38,282 bases of DNA from Lachnospiraceae bacterium (GCA_017395635.1 JAFQOE010000018.1:1-38282); one strand, 5' to 3'; counted from the stretch's first letter, positions 16,037 through 26,247 are shown. Notes: generated from the sequence alone by a model not told the origin. A program made the numbers and translations.

Positions 16037-17941
16037 TTATTCCTCTGAAAGTTCTTCCCATAACGCATAAAGCTGTTCTAGCTCTTCGTTTGCAACAGCT
16101 TGTTTTTCTGCAATCTCGTTAAGTTTTGCAGAATTGGTTGCGTTTTCTGGAAGAGACATCTCGTCGTTTAAGTCAGAGAGTAATTGCTCTAGTTCTTCAA
16201 TGCGAGCCTCGGTTTTCTTAATATCATTTTGACGTTTGCGTTCCTTAGCCTGTTCTTCCTTGGAGCGTTTCCAGTCTTTTTTGTTTTCGGTTTCCTCTTT
16301 TGTTACAACAACTTTTTCCTCCACACGAGACGTAGATACCAGTTGTTGCTCAATATAGTAATCATAGTTACCAATATAAGAAGTAATGCTTCCGTTATTC
16401 AAATCCAGAATTCTGGTTGCAGTCTGATTGATAAAGTAACGGTCATGGGAAACATAAAGAATGGTTCCGCTATAATTCTTTAGTGCGTTTTCCAGAATCT
16501 CTTTTGATGTGATATCCAAATGGTTGGTAGGCTCGTCTAATATTAAAAAGTTGGCGTTGGACAGCATAAGCTTTGCAAGACTGACGCGACCGCGTTCACC
16601 ACCGCTCAAGTCCTTGATTTCCTTGAATACATCTTCTCCGGTAAATAAAAATGCAGCCAACACATTACGGATTTTTGTATTGGTCATATTCGGATATGCA
16701 TCGTGTAATTCATCGAAAACTGTTTTGTCCGGGTGTAATACCTGATGTTCCTGGTCGTAGTAGCCAATATGGACTTGAGCACCTAATACAATCTTTCCGG
16801 CATCCTTTGGAATTAATTGGTTAATTATCTTGAGAATGGTAGTTTTTCCTGTTCCGTTATTACCAATTAAAGCAACATGTTCACCTCGCTTGATGTCCAT
16901 CCCGAGGTTGGTAAACAAAGCATTATCACCATAGGATTTAGCAAGACCGTCTACTAGCAAAACATCGTTACCGCTTTCGATATCCGGTGTGAGAGTAAGA
17001 CGCATTTCGTCGTGTACTTCTTGGGGTTTGTCTAATCGTTCGATTTTATCTAACATTTTTTCACGGCTTTCTGCACGCTTAATGGATTTCTCGCGGTTGA
17101 ATTGCTTGAGTTTTGCGATAACTTCTTCCTGGTGCTTGATTTCGGCCTGTTGGTTCATATAAGCACGATATTTAGATAAACGGACTTCCTCACGCTTTTT
17201 GGCATAATAACTGTAATTACCGTGATAAATGGTACTTTTAGTAAGCTCTAATTCCACAACCTTGGTGACAATTTTATCTAAGAAATAACGGTCATGGGAT
17301 ACAATGATGACTGCACCATCATAATTTTTTAAATAGTTCTCTAACCATGCAATGCTGTTCAAATCCAAGTGGTTAGTTGGTTCGTCAAGTAAAATGATAT
17401 CCGGGCGGGAGAGTAGAAGTCTACCTAGGGAAACTCTGGTCTTTTGACCACCTGAAAGTTCGGAAACCGGACGATTGAAGTCACTTTCTTCAAATCCAAG
17501 TCCTTTTAATATGCCAATAATCTGGCTTTCGAATGCGTATCCGTCCTGTTGCTCGAAGGTATGATTCATTCGGGTATAACGTTCTAAGGCGTTTTCTAAT
17601 TCCTGTCCATCTAGATGTTTCATATCCTGTTCAAGTTGGCGAATCTGTTCCTGTAAGTCAATTACATTTTGCTTCACACTTAATAACTCTTCGTAAATCG
17701 TTTTGTTGTAGTAGGAATTTTGATGTTGTGCAAGATAACCAATGGAAATATCTTTGCCGATAACAACCTGTCCTTCATCTGCTTCTTCTTCGTTCATAAT
17801 GATTTTGAGAAGAGTGGATTTGCCGGCACCGTTGATTCCGACAATTGCAAGCTTCTCCTTTGCTTCAATATGAAAATTAATGTTGTTTAATATCTCTGTT
17901 ATGCCGTAGGCCTTGGAGATATTTTGACATGCTAATACCAT
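16037..17941 (-). CDS. ABC-F family ATPase (ribosome-associated, YdiF-like)
   Basis: Soluble twin-ATPase (634 aa) of the ABC-F class, whose members bind the ribosomal E site and help stalled or antibiotic-blocked ribosomes. First nucleotide domain: GINGAGKST (35-43), LSGGQ, LLDEPTNHLD. A charged linker of about 80 residues (MNQQAEIKHQEEVIAKLKQFNREKS onward) follows. Second domain: GNNGTGKTT, LSGGERGR, LILDEPTNHLD. A C-terminal coiled coil (KKDWKRSKEEQAKERKR to the end) resembles B. subtilis YdiF rather than EttA. No membrane segment and no permease nearby. The linker is of the housekeeping length, not clearly that of an antibiotic-resistance member. It follows cysE by 33 bp, apparently in one operon. 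Confidence 0.9.
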   Translation of the reverse strand: MVLACQNISKAYGITEILNNINFHIEAKEKLAIVGINGAGKSTLLKIIMNEEEADEGQVVIGKDISIGYLAQHQNSYYNKTIYEELLSVKQNVIDLQEQIRQLEQDMKHLDGQELENALERYTRMNHTFEQQDGYAFESQIIGILKGLGFEESDFNRPVSELSGGQKTRVSLGRLLLSRPDIILLDEPTNHLDLNSIAWLENYLKNYDGAVIIVSHDRYFLDKIVTKVVELELTKSTIYHGNYSYYAKKREEVRLSKYRAYMNQQAEIKHQEEVIAKLKQFNREKSIKRAESREKMLDKIERLDKPQEVHDEMRLTLTPDIESGNDVLLVDGLAKSYGDNALFTNLGMDIKRGEHVALIGNNGTGKTTILKIINQLIPKDAGKIVLGAQVHIGYYDQEHQVLHPDKTVFDELHDAYPNMTNTKIRNVLAAFLFTGEDVFKEIKDLSGGERGRVSLAKLMLSNANFLILDEPTNHLDITSKEILENALKNYSGTILYVSHDRYFINQTATRILDLNNGSITSYIGNYDYYIEQQLVSTSRVEEKVVVTKEETENKKDWKRSKEEQAKERKRQNDIKKTEARIEELEQLLSDLNDEMSLPENATNSAKLNEIAEKQAVANEELEQLYALWEELSEE

Positions 17942-17974
17942 GTTAATCTAACCTCTTTATCTCTAAAATGTATA

Positions 17975-18919
17975 CTATATCTCGTATATATAAGACGTTG
18001 CTGAAAGTTCCGTCTTTGACTCGTTCTTGATGGATAGGTCTGGTGGTGTGACGGAAACTCGTGTTTTTGGTGGGATGGAGTTTGTAATAAATGCACCACC
18101 ACCAATCACTGACTCGCGTCCTATGACAGTTTCACCGCCCAGAATAGTTGCGTTGGAATAAATGGTAACGTTATCCTCAATGGTTGGATGACGACGTACA
18201 CCGGATAAGTGCTGACCGCCTCTGGTACTTAAAGCTCCAAGAGTAACACCTTGATAAAGTTTAACATAATCGCCGATTACAGTAGTTTCACCGATAACAA
18301 TACCGGTTCCGTGATCCATAAAGAAATATTTGCCGATAGTGGCACCGGCGTTAATATCAATACCGGTTTTGTTATGGGCATGTTCTGTCATAATCCTTGG
18401 AATAAATGGAACTTTCATATTGTATAATTCGTGTGCGATTCTGTATACAAAAATTGCATAAAAACCAGGATAGGAGAAGATGATTTGTTCTCTGCTGTCT
18501 GCTGCAGGGTCTCCGTCGTATCCTGCCTGTACGTCTAATAATAACATTTCCTGAATGATAGGAATAGCTGTGAGAAATCTGCAACACATATTTTCTGCAT
18601 TTTCTTGAATAATAGCAGAAGTGGAAGTAATATTCTCATCTTTATCGTAAGCAAGAGCTAATGCGATTTGTTTTTTTAGTTTGTGGTGAAGAGCAGATAA
18701 CATTTGACCTGCATAGTAGGATGCGTTATTAGCATCGATACGATCGGAACTGAAATAGCCCGGAAACATTAATTGTTTCAAATCGTTTAATATCTCTATG
18801 ATTATACTTCGCATAGGAAGTTGTTTGTCTGATTTACCGAGTAGTAAATCAGAGTTTGTGTAGTTATTGTTAATTGCTGTAACAATGTCAGGTAGAATTT
18901 TGTTAAAATGTTTTTCCAT
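17975..18919 (-). CDS. cysE: Serine O-acetyltransferase (EpsC/CysE family)
   Basis: Acetylates L-serine with acetyl-CoA to O-acetylserine, the entry step of cysteine synthesis. Length is 314 aa. The helical N-terminal domain (1-170) carries DPAADSREQIIFSYPGF, typical of the longer EpsC-like type. The left-handed beta-helix holds the hexapeptide repeats and the catalytic loop FFMDHGTGIVIGETTVIGD, followed by YQGVTLGALSTRGG and RHPTIEDNVTIYSNATILGG. ATG 18919 is chosen because GGAGGAT sits 6 bases before it; an extra 8 in-frame codons upstream overlap that site. It is the first gene of a unit with the ABC-F gene; the pairing has no obvious logic. No T-box leader is visible upstream. Confidence 0.92.
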   Translation of the reverse strand: MEKHFNKILPDIVTAINNNYTNSDLLLGKSDKQLPMRSIIIEILNDLKQLMFPGYFSSDRIDANNASYYAGQMLSALHHKLKKQIALALAYDKDENITSTSAIIQENAENMCCRFLTAIPIIQEMLLLDVQAGYDGDPAADSREQIIFSYPGFYAIFVYRIAHELYNMKVPFIPRIMTEHAHNKTGIDINAGATIGKYFFMDHGTGIVIGETTVIGDYVKLYQGVTLGALSTRGGQHLSGVRRHPTIEDNVTIYSNATILGGETVIGRESVIGGGAFITNSIPPKTRVSVTPPDLSIKNESKTELSATSYIYEI

Positions 18920-19017
18920 TTTATCCTCCAAAAGAAATAGCATATATTATAATTTTGTGAATCATAAACATTTGTTATTTTGTTATCATTATATGTTTAT
19001 ATGTATTATATGAAAAA

Positions 19018-19034
19018 AGAACAAAAGTTGTTCT
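19018..19034. promoter_or_regulatory. Small palindrome in the cysE/cheX divergent region
   Basis: AGAACAA, 3 bases, TTGTTCT (19018-19034), about 100 bp upstream of cysE and 155 bp before the cheX promoter. It could be an operator for cysE. The rest of the 341-bp region 18920-19260 is extremely AT-rich and, apart from the cheX promoter, shows nothing else I can name. Confidence 0.35.
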
Positions 19035-19190
19035 GATTAGCGTATCTAGTATAACATAGGAAGTGAAAAGAAAAAACAAAAAAATCAAAGTGAAAAAATC
19101 TGATAATTTTATAAAAAAAGACTTGCAAAAAAGAAAACAGATGATAAAATAAACAAATATCAAAAAATGTCAAAAACTTTGCTTTTTTAT

Positions 19191-19219
19191 TTGATAAGTA
19201 ACAATATTTCATGTATAAT
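19191..19219 (+). promoter_or_regulatory. Promoter of cheX-guaB
   Basis: TTGATA (19191-19196), 17-bp spacer, TATAAT (19214-19219), about 40 bases before ATG 19261 with AAAGAGGA as ribosome binding site. Confidence 0.75.
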
Positions 19220-19260
19220 AGTGTATTATGTAAAAGCTGATTTAGCGGAAAGAGGATAGT

Positions 19261-19737
19261 ATGAAGAAAGCTTTAGATGTGAACAATATTAATCCGTTTT
19301 TACAGTCTACTATTAGCGTGTTCAGTAGTGTTACACAATTGCAGTTGACTGTGGGTAAACCTTCGGTTGCAGAATTTTCTTTTGCTAGGCCGACTTACAC
19401 GATTACGGTAGGTGTCGTAGGGCAGATGAAAGGGCAAGCTGTATTGGCAATGGATGTAGAGAATGCGAAAATAATTGCCAGTAAGATGATGTTTGGTATG
19501 CCGATTGCTGAATTAGATGAGATGGCATGCTCAGCATTGAATGAATTAAGTAACATGATTATGGGTAATACAGCGACAGTATTTTCAACACAGGGTAAGC
19601 TTATTGATATTACCCCACCAATTTCTATGATTGGAAGTAATTTACAAGTGAAGGCAGACATTGCCCCAATCGCAGTTCCGCTGTTGTTAGATGGAGCAGA
19701 GTTTTTAAAGTTATACATATGTGTATACGAAGAATAA
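19261..19737 (+). CDS. cheX: CheX-like response-regulator phosphatase
   Basis: A 158-residue protein of the CheC/CheX/FliY phosphatase group. CheX dephosphorylates CheY-P or other response-regulator receiver domains. The diagnostic helix with the ExxN pair is intact: ALNELSNMIMGN, with E95 and N98. There is a single such motif, as in CheX, whereas CheC has two. The C-terminal GSNLQVKADIAPIAVPLL strand region also fits. No chemotaxis, flagellar or response-regulator gene is nearby; instead guaB follows 28 bp later, probably in the same transcript. The target regulator is therefore unknown and need not be CheY. Confidence 0.82.
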   Translation: MKKALDVNNINPFLQSTISVFSSVTQLQLTVGKPSVAEFSFARPTYTITVGVVGQMKGQAVLAMDVENAKIIASKMMFGMPIAELDEMACSALNELSNMIMGNTATVFSTQGKLIDITPPISMIGSNLQVKADIAPIAVPLLLDGAEFLKLYICVYEE

Positions 19738-19744
19738 CAACTAA

Positions 19745-21217
<1,473 letters not shown>

Positions 21218-21240
21218 ATTAGAGATTAATATGTATTTAG

Positions 21241-21271
21241 AAGAGAACCGATGTATGTTGGTTCTCTTTTT
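21241..21271 (+). terminator. Terminator of guaB
   Basis: AAGAGAACC (21241-21249), 10-nt loop, GGTTCTCTT (21260-21268), then Ts. The T-run is the first part of the R2 repeat. Confidence 0.85.
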
Positions 21272-21399
21272 GTGTTAACAATGAGCCAAGTGGATTCATG
21301 CTTGCATGAAAATCCATTTGGCGAATGTTCATCACTGAGCATGCTTTGCATGCGATGTGTGGTGTTAACTACATCGAGTAGGAGACAGCCTACTCGATT
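21265..21399. repeat. R2 element, full copy (135 bp, several hairpins)
   Basis: Starts in the guaB terminator T-run. GTTAAC occurs near both ends (21275-21280 and 21364-21369). Internal stems: GCCAAGTGGATT (21285-21296) pairs with a near-complement at about 21310-21322, with CATGC/GCATG inside; GCATGC repeats around TTT (21340-21354); GAGTAGG pairs with CCTACTC (21376-21395). It encodes nothing. The deleted relative is at 9299-9330. Confidence 0.7.
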
Positions 21400-21478
21400 T
21401 ATAAAAATACTCTACAAAGATGCATAATCTTTTTTGAATGGTCAATCCTTATATATATCGAAGAATAAGGAGGCTATT

Positions 21479-22075
21479 ATGGCAATTAATTTCAAAGACA
21501 GTAAAACCAAAGAGAACCTAATGAAAGCCTTTGTAGGAGAATCTCAGGCGAGAAATCGTTATACTTATGCTGCAGAACAGGCATGCGAACAGAATTTACA
21601 TGTATTAGAAGAGGTGTTTCGATTTACGGCAGAACAGGAGCGTGCACATGGAAAGGTGTTTTATGAGTTCTTGACGGATTTATCAGGTGAGAATATATCG
21701 ATTGAAGGAACTTATCCAATCGATATCAGTGAATCTTTAGAAGAATTACTAGGAATGGCAGAACACAATGAAAATGAGGAACATGATGTAGTGTACAAAG
21801 AATTTGAAGAGATTGCAAAAAAAGAGGGCTTTGATGATGTGGCAAGAGCGTTCTTTATGATTGGAAGAGTGGAGAAAATGCATGCAGAACGTTTTGCCAA
21901 GTTTAAGAAGTGGATGCGGGAAAATCAATTATTTGTATCGGATGTATCAACAGAATGGATGTGCTTGAATTGTGGACATACAATTCCTTCAAAGATTGCA
22001 CCGACGGAATGTCCTGTGTGTGGCGAGAATCAAGGGTATTTTGTACGTGTGAAATTAGCTCCATATACGGAATAG
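21479..22075 (+). CDS. rbr: Rubrerythrin
   Basis: Cytoplasmic peroxide-scavenging protein of anaerobes. A ferritin-like four-helix domain carries the diiron ligands in the usual places (ESQARNRY with the first Glu near residue 20, EEVFRFTAEQERAHGK, EEIAKKEGFDDVARAF, and EKMHAERF). A C-terminal rubredoxin-like domain has CLNCGHT and CPVCGENQGYF for one Fe(SCys)4 site. At 198 aa it is full length. ATG 21479 has AAGGAGG 5 bases upstream; the longer in-frame form starts with no site. Monocistronic, ending before a terminator at 22118. It fits an oxygen-sensitive metabolism. Confidence 0.96.
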   Translation: MAINFKDSKTKENLMKAFVGESQARNRYTYAAEQACEQNLHVLEEVFRFTAEQERAHGKVFYEFLTDLSGENISIEGTYPIDISESLEELLGMAEHNENEEHDVVYKEFEEIAKKEGFDDVARAFFMIGRVEKMHAERFAKFKKWMRENQLFVSDVSTEWMCLNCGHTIPSKIAPTECPVCGENQGYFVRVKLAPYTE

Positions 22076-22117
22076 AAAGAGTGTGAGTAATTAGGAAGGT
22101 GTTGAATAATTACGGAT

Positions 22118-22162
22118 ATGAGTTGTTTGTCGGGTTATATGGCTTGGTAAACAACTCATTTT
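22118..22162 (+). terminator. Terminator of rubrerythrin
   Basis: ATGAGTTGTTT (22118-22128) pairs exactly with AAACAACTCAT (22149-22159), followed by a T-rich tail. Confidence 0.8.
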
Positions 22163-22170
22163 CTTTCTTG

Positions 22171-22200
22171 TTGCATTTCTATGTTGATATAGACTACAAT
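22171..22200 (+). promoter_or_regulatory. Candidate promoter of the Nudix gene
   Basis: TTGCAT (22171-22176), 18-bp spacer, TACAAT (22195-22200), about 43 bases before the chosen start. Confidence 0.5.
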
Positions 22201-22243
22201 AACAACTAATAAAGCATATTGAAATGAATTGGAGGATAAATTG

Positions 22244-22735
22244 GTGAAACTTACGACTCTTTGTTATATTGAAAAAGATAATCGGTATTTGATGTTACAT
22301 AGAACGAAGAAAGAGAATGATCAAAGTCATGATAAATGGCTTGGGATTGGTGGCAAAATGGAACGGGATGAAAGTCCGGAAGATTGTATGAAACGTGAAA
22401 TACTGGAAGAAACAGGATTTACAGTAACGAGTTATAGGTTTGCAGGTGTGATAACATTTGTGTCGGATGTGTGGGAAACAGAGTATATGTTCTTGTATGT
22501 AGTGGATGGATTTACTGGAGAAATGATTACCTGCGATGAAGGGGATTTGCAATGGGTTCCGAAACAGGATGTTATGAAACTTAATTTGTGGGAAGGGGAT
22601 CGTATTTTTATTAATCGGTTATTAAATGAAGAATACGGGTTTTCGATTCGCTATGTATATGAGGGTGATGATTTGATTCAGGTAACAGGAACTGTAACGG
22701 ATGAGGATTGGGAGATTATTGAGCAATATCGATAA
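22244..22735 (+). CDS. Nudix hydrolase, MutT/8-oxo-dGTPase-like
   Basis: Hydrolyses a nucleoside diphosphate linked to another group; the closest recognisable type is the 8-oxo-dGTP diphosphatase that cleans the nucleotide pool. The Nudix box is complete: GGKMERDESPEDCMKREILEETGF holds G-x5-E-x7-REVLEETGF spacing with the catalytic RExxEE. 163 aa is usual. GTG 22244 is chosen, 8 bases after GGAGG; TTG 22241 is a possible alternative, while TTG 22229 overlaps the ribosome binding site. It lies just upstream of the pyr operon but has its own promoter, and the pyr promoter lies after it. True substrate is not determinable here. Confidence 0.85.
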   Translation: MKLTTLCYIEKDNRYLMLHRTKKENDQSHDKWLGIGGKMERDESPEDCMKREILEETGFTVTSYRFAGVITFVSDVWETEYMFLYVVDGFTGEMITCDEGDLQWVPKQDVMKLNLWEGDRIFINRLLNEEYGFSIRYVYEGDDLIQVTGTVTDEDWEIIEQYR

Positions 22736-22744
22736 AAATAACTC

Positions 22745-22772
22745 TTGTAGATAATTTCATTTAAGGTATAAT
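22745..22772 (+). promoter_or_regulatory. Promoter of the pyr operon
   Basis: TTGTAG (22745-22750), 16-bp spacer, TATAAT (22767-22772). The transcript would start near 22779 and has a leader of about 100 nt before pyrF. Confidence 0.6.
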
Positions 22773-22786
22773 AATATGTAGGTGTC

Positions 22787-22829
22787 GAAAGCGTGGAAAG
22801 TGCCTTTTGCAAGAGCTTTCTGTCTTTTT
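22787..22829 (+). terminator. Possible leader attenuator of the pyr operon
   Basis: GAAAGC (22787-22792) pairs with GCTTTC (22815-22820); an inner AAAG/CTTT stem closes part of the loop; TTTTT follows at 22825-22829. It lies between the promoter and pyrF, so termination here would control the operon. Alternatively it is the end of the Nudix transcript. I see no PyrR anti-antiterminator consensus. A small TGGACA-4-TGTCCA hairpin lies at 22849-22864 near the ribosome binding site. Confidence 0.4.
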
Positions 22830-22882
22830 GATGTAAAAATATAAAAGATGGACAAAAATGTCCAATCATATAGGAGGATAAC

Positions 22883-23809
22883 ATGATTAATACATTAGTA
22901 AACAAAATTGCAACTTTGAATGCACCGGTTGTTGTGGGTTTGGACCCAATGCTTTCTTATGTACCGGAACATATTCAGAAGGCAGCGTTTGAGCAGTATG
23001 GTGAAACTTTAGAGGGTGCGGCAGAAGCAATCTGGCAGTTTAATAAGGCGATTGTAGATGCGACTTATGATTTGATTCCGGCGGTTAAGCCACAGATTGC
23101 TATGTATGAGCAGTTTGGTGTTCCTGGACTTGCAGCATTTGAAAAGACATGTGCTTACTGTAAAGAAAAGGGTTTGGTTGTAATTGGAGATATTAAAAGA
23201 GGTGATATTGGTTCGACTTCTACGGCTTATGCGGTAGGACATATCGGAAAAGTACAGGTGGGTAGCAATACTTTCTCCGGATTTTCAGAGGATTTTGTAA
23301 CAGTTAATCCATATCTTGGTTCAGATGGTGTGAAGCCTTTTGTGGAAGTATGTAAGCAGGAGAATAAGGGTATTTTCGTTTTGGTTAAAACTTCGAATCC
23401 TTCTTCTGGTGAGTTCCAGAATCAGTTGGTTGATGGAACACCTCTTTATGAGTTGGTTGCCAAGAAAGTAGTTGAATGGGGCGAAGAGTGTATGGGAGAT
23501 ACATATAGCAATGTTGGTTGCGTAGTAGGTGCTACTTATCCGGAGATGGGTAAAGTTCTTCGTAAGATGATGCCTAAGACTTATATCTTGGTGCCTGGTT
23601 ATGGTGCACAAGGTGGTAAGGCAGAAGATTTGGTTCACTATTTTAATGCAGATGGTCTTGGTGCAATTGTTAACTCTTCAAGAGGAATTATTGCAGCATA
23701 CAAGCAGGAACAGTACGCAAAGTTTGGTGCGGAGAATTTTGCAGATGCTTCCCGTCAGGCAGTTATTGATATGGTAGAGGATATTACAGGGGCTATTGCG
23801 AAGCGATAA
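22883..23809 (+). CDS. pyrF: Orotidine-5'-phosphate decarboxylase (long form)
   Basis: Last step of UMP synthesis: decarboxylates OMP to UMP. The protein is 308 aa, the longer PyrF form common in Clostridia (the short type is about 235 aa). The active-site DxKxxD is present as GDIKRGDIGST with D103, K105 and D108; N-terminal PVVVGLDPM carries the first substrate Asp, and SSRGIIAAYK the phosphate-binding part. ATG has AGGAGG 5 bases upstream. It leads a four-gene cluster with pyrK, pyrD and pyrE. The gene order puts the last enzymes of the pathway first and leaves the early ones elsewhere. Confidence 0.95.
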   Translation: MINTLVNKIATLNAPVVVGLDPMLSYVPEHIQKAAFEQYGETLEGAAEAIWQFNKAIVDATYDLIPAVKPQIAMYEQFGVPGLAAFEKTCAYCKEKGLVVIGDIKRGDIGSTSTAYAVGHIGKVQVGSNTFSGFSEDFVTVNPYLGSDGVKPFVEVCKQENKGIFVLVKTSNPSSGEFQNQLVDGTPLYELVAKKVVEWGEECMGDTYSNVGCVVGATYPEMGKVLRKMMPKTYILVPGYGAQGGKAEDLVHYFNADGLGAIVNSSRGIIAAYKQEQYAKFGAENFADASRQAVIDMVEDITGAIAKR

Positions 23810-23888
23810 TTGTTATAATTGTATACGAATATACTGTGTGGCAGATTTTACAATTAACGTAGAAGAGATGTAGATAAGGAGAATAACA

Positions 23889-24653
23889 ATGAGTGGAGTG
23901 AAAGTGACCGCTAAGGTTAGAAGTCAGGAAAAGCTTGCGAGTGATATCTATAGTTTAGTTTTGCATGCACCGGAAATAGCTCGGATGGCGAAACCGGGAC
24001 AGTTTGTTTCTTTGTATAGCCAAAATGGGGCTAATTTGTTGCCGAGACCAATCAGTATATGTGAGTTTGATACTGAAGAAGGAACAGTTCGCCTTGTTTA
24101 TCGTGTTGTTGGTAAGGGAACAGAAGAATTCTCTTCATTGAAAGAGGGCGACAAGATTGAAGTAATGGGACCTCTTGGTAATGGATTTACATTAAAAGAT
24201 AAGAAGGCGATTTTGATTGGTGGTGGAATTGGTATTCCACCAATGGTAGAGTTGGCGAAATGGTTGAATTGCGAGAAGAGTATCGTATTAGGTTTCCGTG
24301 ATGAGACTTTCTTGTTGGAGGATTTAGAGCCGAGTGGAGAGGTGTATATCGCTAGTGAGGATGGACAACATGGAGTGAAAGGTAATGTGTTGGATGCCAT
24401 TCGAGAATATGAAATTGAAGGCGATATCATTTATGCTTGTGGACCAACACCGATGCTTCGTGCAATTAAAGAATATGCGATTGCTAATGGTATTGAGGCA
24501 CAGATTTCTATGGAAGAGAAAATGGCCTGTGGAATTGGTGCGTGTTTGGCATGTGTTTGTAAGTCCGAAGAAGTTGACCATCACACTCATGTGAATAATA
24601 AGAGAGTTTGTAAAGATGGACCGGTATTTGATGCACGGGAGGTGGAGTTATAA
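23889..24653 (+). CDS. pyrK: Dihydroorotate dehydrogenase electron-transfer subunit
   Basis: Iron-sulfur flavoprotein that passes electrons from PyrD to NAD. The N-terminal FAD-binding barrel includes LLPRPISICEF (R-P-x-S motif), and the NAD-binding domain begins at AILIGGGIGIPPM. The C-terminus carries the [2Fe-2S] ligands C214, C219, C222 and C241 in ACGIGACLACVCK...VCKDGP. 254 aa is normal. AAGGAG precedes the ATG. Its stop shares one base with the pyrD start (TAATG), indicating translational coupling as expected for two subunits of one heterotetramer. Confidence 0.95.
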   Translation: MSGVKVTAKVRSQEKLASDIYSLVLHAPEIARMAKPGQFVSLYSQNGANLLPRPISICEFDTEEGTVRLVYRVVGKGTEEFSSLKEGDKIEVMGPLGNGFTLKDKKAILIGGGIGIPPMVELAKWLNCEKSIVLGFRDETFLLEDLEPSGEVYIASEDGQHGVKGNVLDAIREYEIEGDIIYACGPTPMLRAIKEYAIANGIEAQISMEEKMACGIGACLACVCKSEEVDHHTHVNNKRVCKDGPVFDAREVEL

Positions 24654-25555
24654 TGAATCTTTCGGTGAATATTGCAGGTGTAGAATTTAAGAATCCGGTA
24701 ACGGTAGCATCCGGAACATTTGGTTCTGGCACAGAGTATGGGGATTTTGTTGGTTTAAGTAAGTTAGGTGCTGTTACTACTAAGGGTGTTGCGAATATTC
24801 CTTGGGCAGGTAATCCGACACCGCGTATAGCAGAAACTTATGGTGGCATGATGAATGCAGTTGGTTTGCAAAATCCTGGTATTGACGTGTTTTGTAAAAG
24901 AGATATTCCGTTTTTGCAACAACAAAATGCTAGTATTATTGTCAATGTATGTGGCAAATCAGAGCAGGATTATGTAGAGGTTGTAGAGCGTTTGGCAGAT
25001 GAAGATGTAGCATTGCTTGAAATTAATGTTTCGTGTCCGAATGTTAAAGAAGGTGGTATTGCATTTGGTCAGGATCCGAAGGCTTTGGAACAGATTACCA
25101 AGGCAGTTAAGGCGAAAGCAAAACAGCCAATCGTTATGAAATTAAGTCCGAATGTAACAGATATTACGGAGATGGCAAGAGCGGCAGAAGCCGGAGGTGC
25201 AGATGCTCTTTCGTTAATTAATACATTAACAGGTATGAAGATTGATATTAACCGTAGAAGCTTTGCGGTTGCTAATAAGACTGGTGGTGTGTCTGGACCG
25301 GCGATTAAACCAATAGCGGTGCGTATGGTATATCAGGTTGCTAATGCAGTGAAGTTGCCATTAATTGGTATGGGTGGCATTATGACTTATGAAGATGCGA
25401 TTGAGTTCATGATGGCGGGTGCGACTATGGTATCCGTTGGTACGGCGAACTTCCGTAATCCGTATGTAACACTTGAGATTATTGAAGGTATGAAGAAGTT
25501 TATGGAAGAAAAGGGAATTGAAGATATTAATGAAATTATCGGATGCGTGAAATAA
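24653..25555 (+). CDS. pyrD: Dihydroorotate dehydrogenase, class 1B catalytic subunit
   Basis: Oxidises dihydroorotate to orotate using FMN. The 300-aa protein has ASGTFGSG near the N-terminus, NVSCPNVKEGG with the catalytic Cys that marks class 1 enzymes, KLSPNVTDI, and GMGGIMTYEDAIEFMMAGA for FMN phosphate binding. Pairing with pyrK identifies it as the NAD-linked 1B type. It starts at the last base of pyrK and is followed by pyrE after 14 bp. Confidence 0.96.
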   Translation: MNLSVNIAGVEFKNPVTVASGTFGSGTEYGDFVGLSKLGAVTTKGVANIPWAGNPTPRIAETYGGMMNAVGLQNPGIDVFCKRDIPFLQQQNASIIVNVCGKSEQDYVEVVERLADEDVALLEINVSCPNVKEGGIAFGQDPKALEQITKAVKAKAKQPIVMKLSPNVTDITEMARAAEAGGADALSLINTLTGMKIDINRRSFAVANKTGGVSGPAIKPIAVRMVYQVANAVKLPLIGMGGIMTYEDAIEFMMAGATMVSVGTANFRNPYVTLEIIEGMKKFMEEKGIEDINEIIGCVK

Positions 25556-25569
25556 GGAGGAAATGATAG

Positions 25570-26247
25570 ATGGAACAGTATAAGAAAGAGTTTATTGAAT
25601 TTATGGTGGATTCAGACGTACTCAAATTTGGAGATTTTACATTAAAGAGTGGACGTAAGTCTCCATTTTTTATGAATGCAGGAGCATATGTGACAGGTTC
25701 ACAGCTTATGCGTTTGGGTGAGTATTATGCGAAGGCGATTCATGAGACGTATGGTGATGACTTTGATGTTTTGTTTGGACCGGCTTATAAGGGGATTCCG
25801 ATTAGTGTTGTGACAGCAGTTGCATATAGTCAGCTTTATGGTAAGGAAGTCCGTTATTGTTCTGATCGTAAGGAAGAAAAAGATCATGGAGCAGATAAGG
25901 GAAGTTTTCTTGGTAGTTCTTTAAAAGATGGAGATAGAGTTGTTATGATTGAGGATGTGACAACTTCTGGGAAGTCTATGGAAGAAACGGTGCCGAAGGT
26001 AAGAGGTGCAGCAAATGTTGAGATTGTTGGTCTTATGGTTTCTTTGAATCGTATGGAAAAGGGTAAAGGTACAAAGAGTGCTTTAGAGGAAATTAAGGAA
26101 TTGTATGGTTTTGAAACGGCTGCTATTGTTTCTATGGCGGAGGTGACAGAACATTTATATAATAAGCCATACAAGGACAAAGTTATAATTGATGATACCT
26201 TAAAAGCTGCGATTGATGCGTATTATGCAGAGTATGGAGTGCAGTAG
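25570..26247 (+). CDS. pyrE: Orotate phosphoribosyltransferase
   Basis: Joins orotate and PRPP to give OMP, the substrate of PyrF. The type I phosphoribosyltransferase fold is shown by FGPAYKGIPISV, the flexible-loop region RYCSDRKEEKDHG, and the PRPP motif VVMIEDVTTSGKSM. 225 aa is normal. AAGGAGGAAATG precedes it closely. Last gene of the pyr operon; the 101 bp after it hold no clear terminator, so transcription might continue into the small gene at 26349. Confidence 0.96.
   Translation: MEQYKKEFIEFMVDSDVLKFGDFTLKSGRKSPFFMNAGAYVTGSQLMRLGEYYAKAIHETYGDDFDVLFGPAYKGIPISVVTAVAYSQLYGKEVRYCSDRKEEKDHGADKGSFLGSSLKDGDRVVMIEDVTTSGKSMEETVPKVRGAANVEIVGLMVSLNRMEKGKGTKSALEEIKELYGFETAAIVSMAEVTEHLYNKPYKDKVIIDDTLKAAIDAYYAEYGVQ

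Noticed and set aside
18920-19260. T-box or cysteine-responsive leader for cysE
   Set aside because: No specifier stem, T-box sequence or terminator/antiterminator pair is visible; only a 7-bp palindrome.
22773-22882. PyrR-type anti-antiterminator in the pyr leader
   Set aside because: The conserved loop consensus is not present; only a generic hairpin with T-run is seen.
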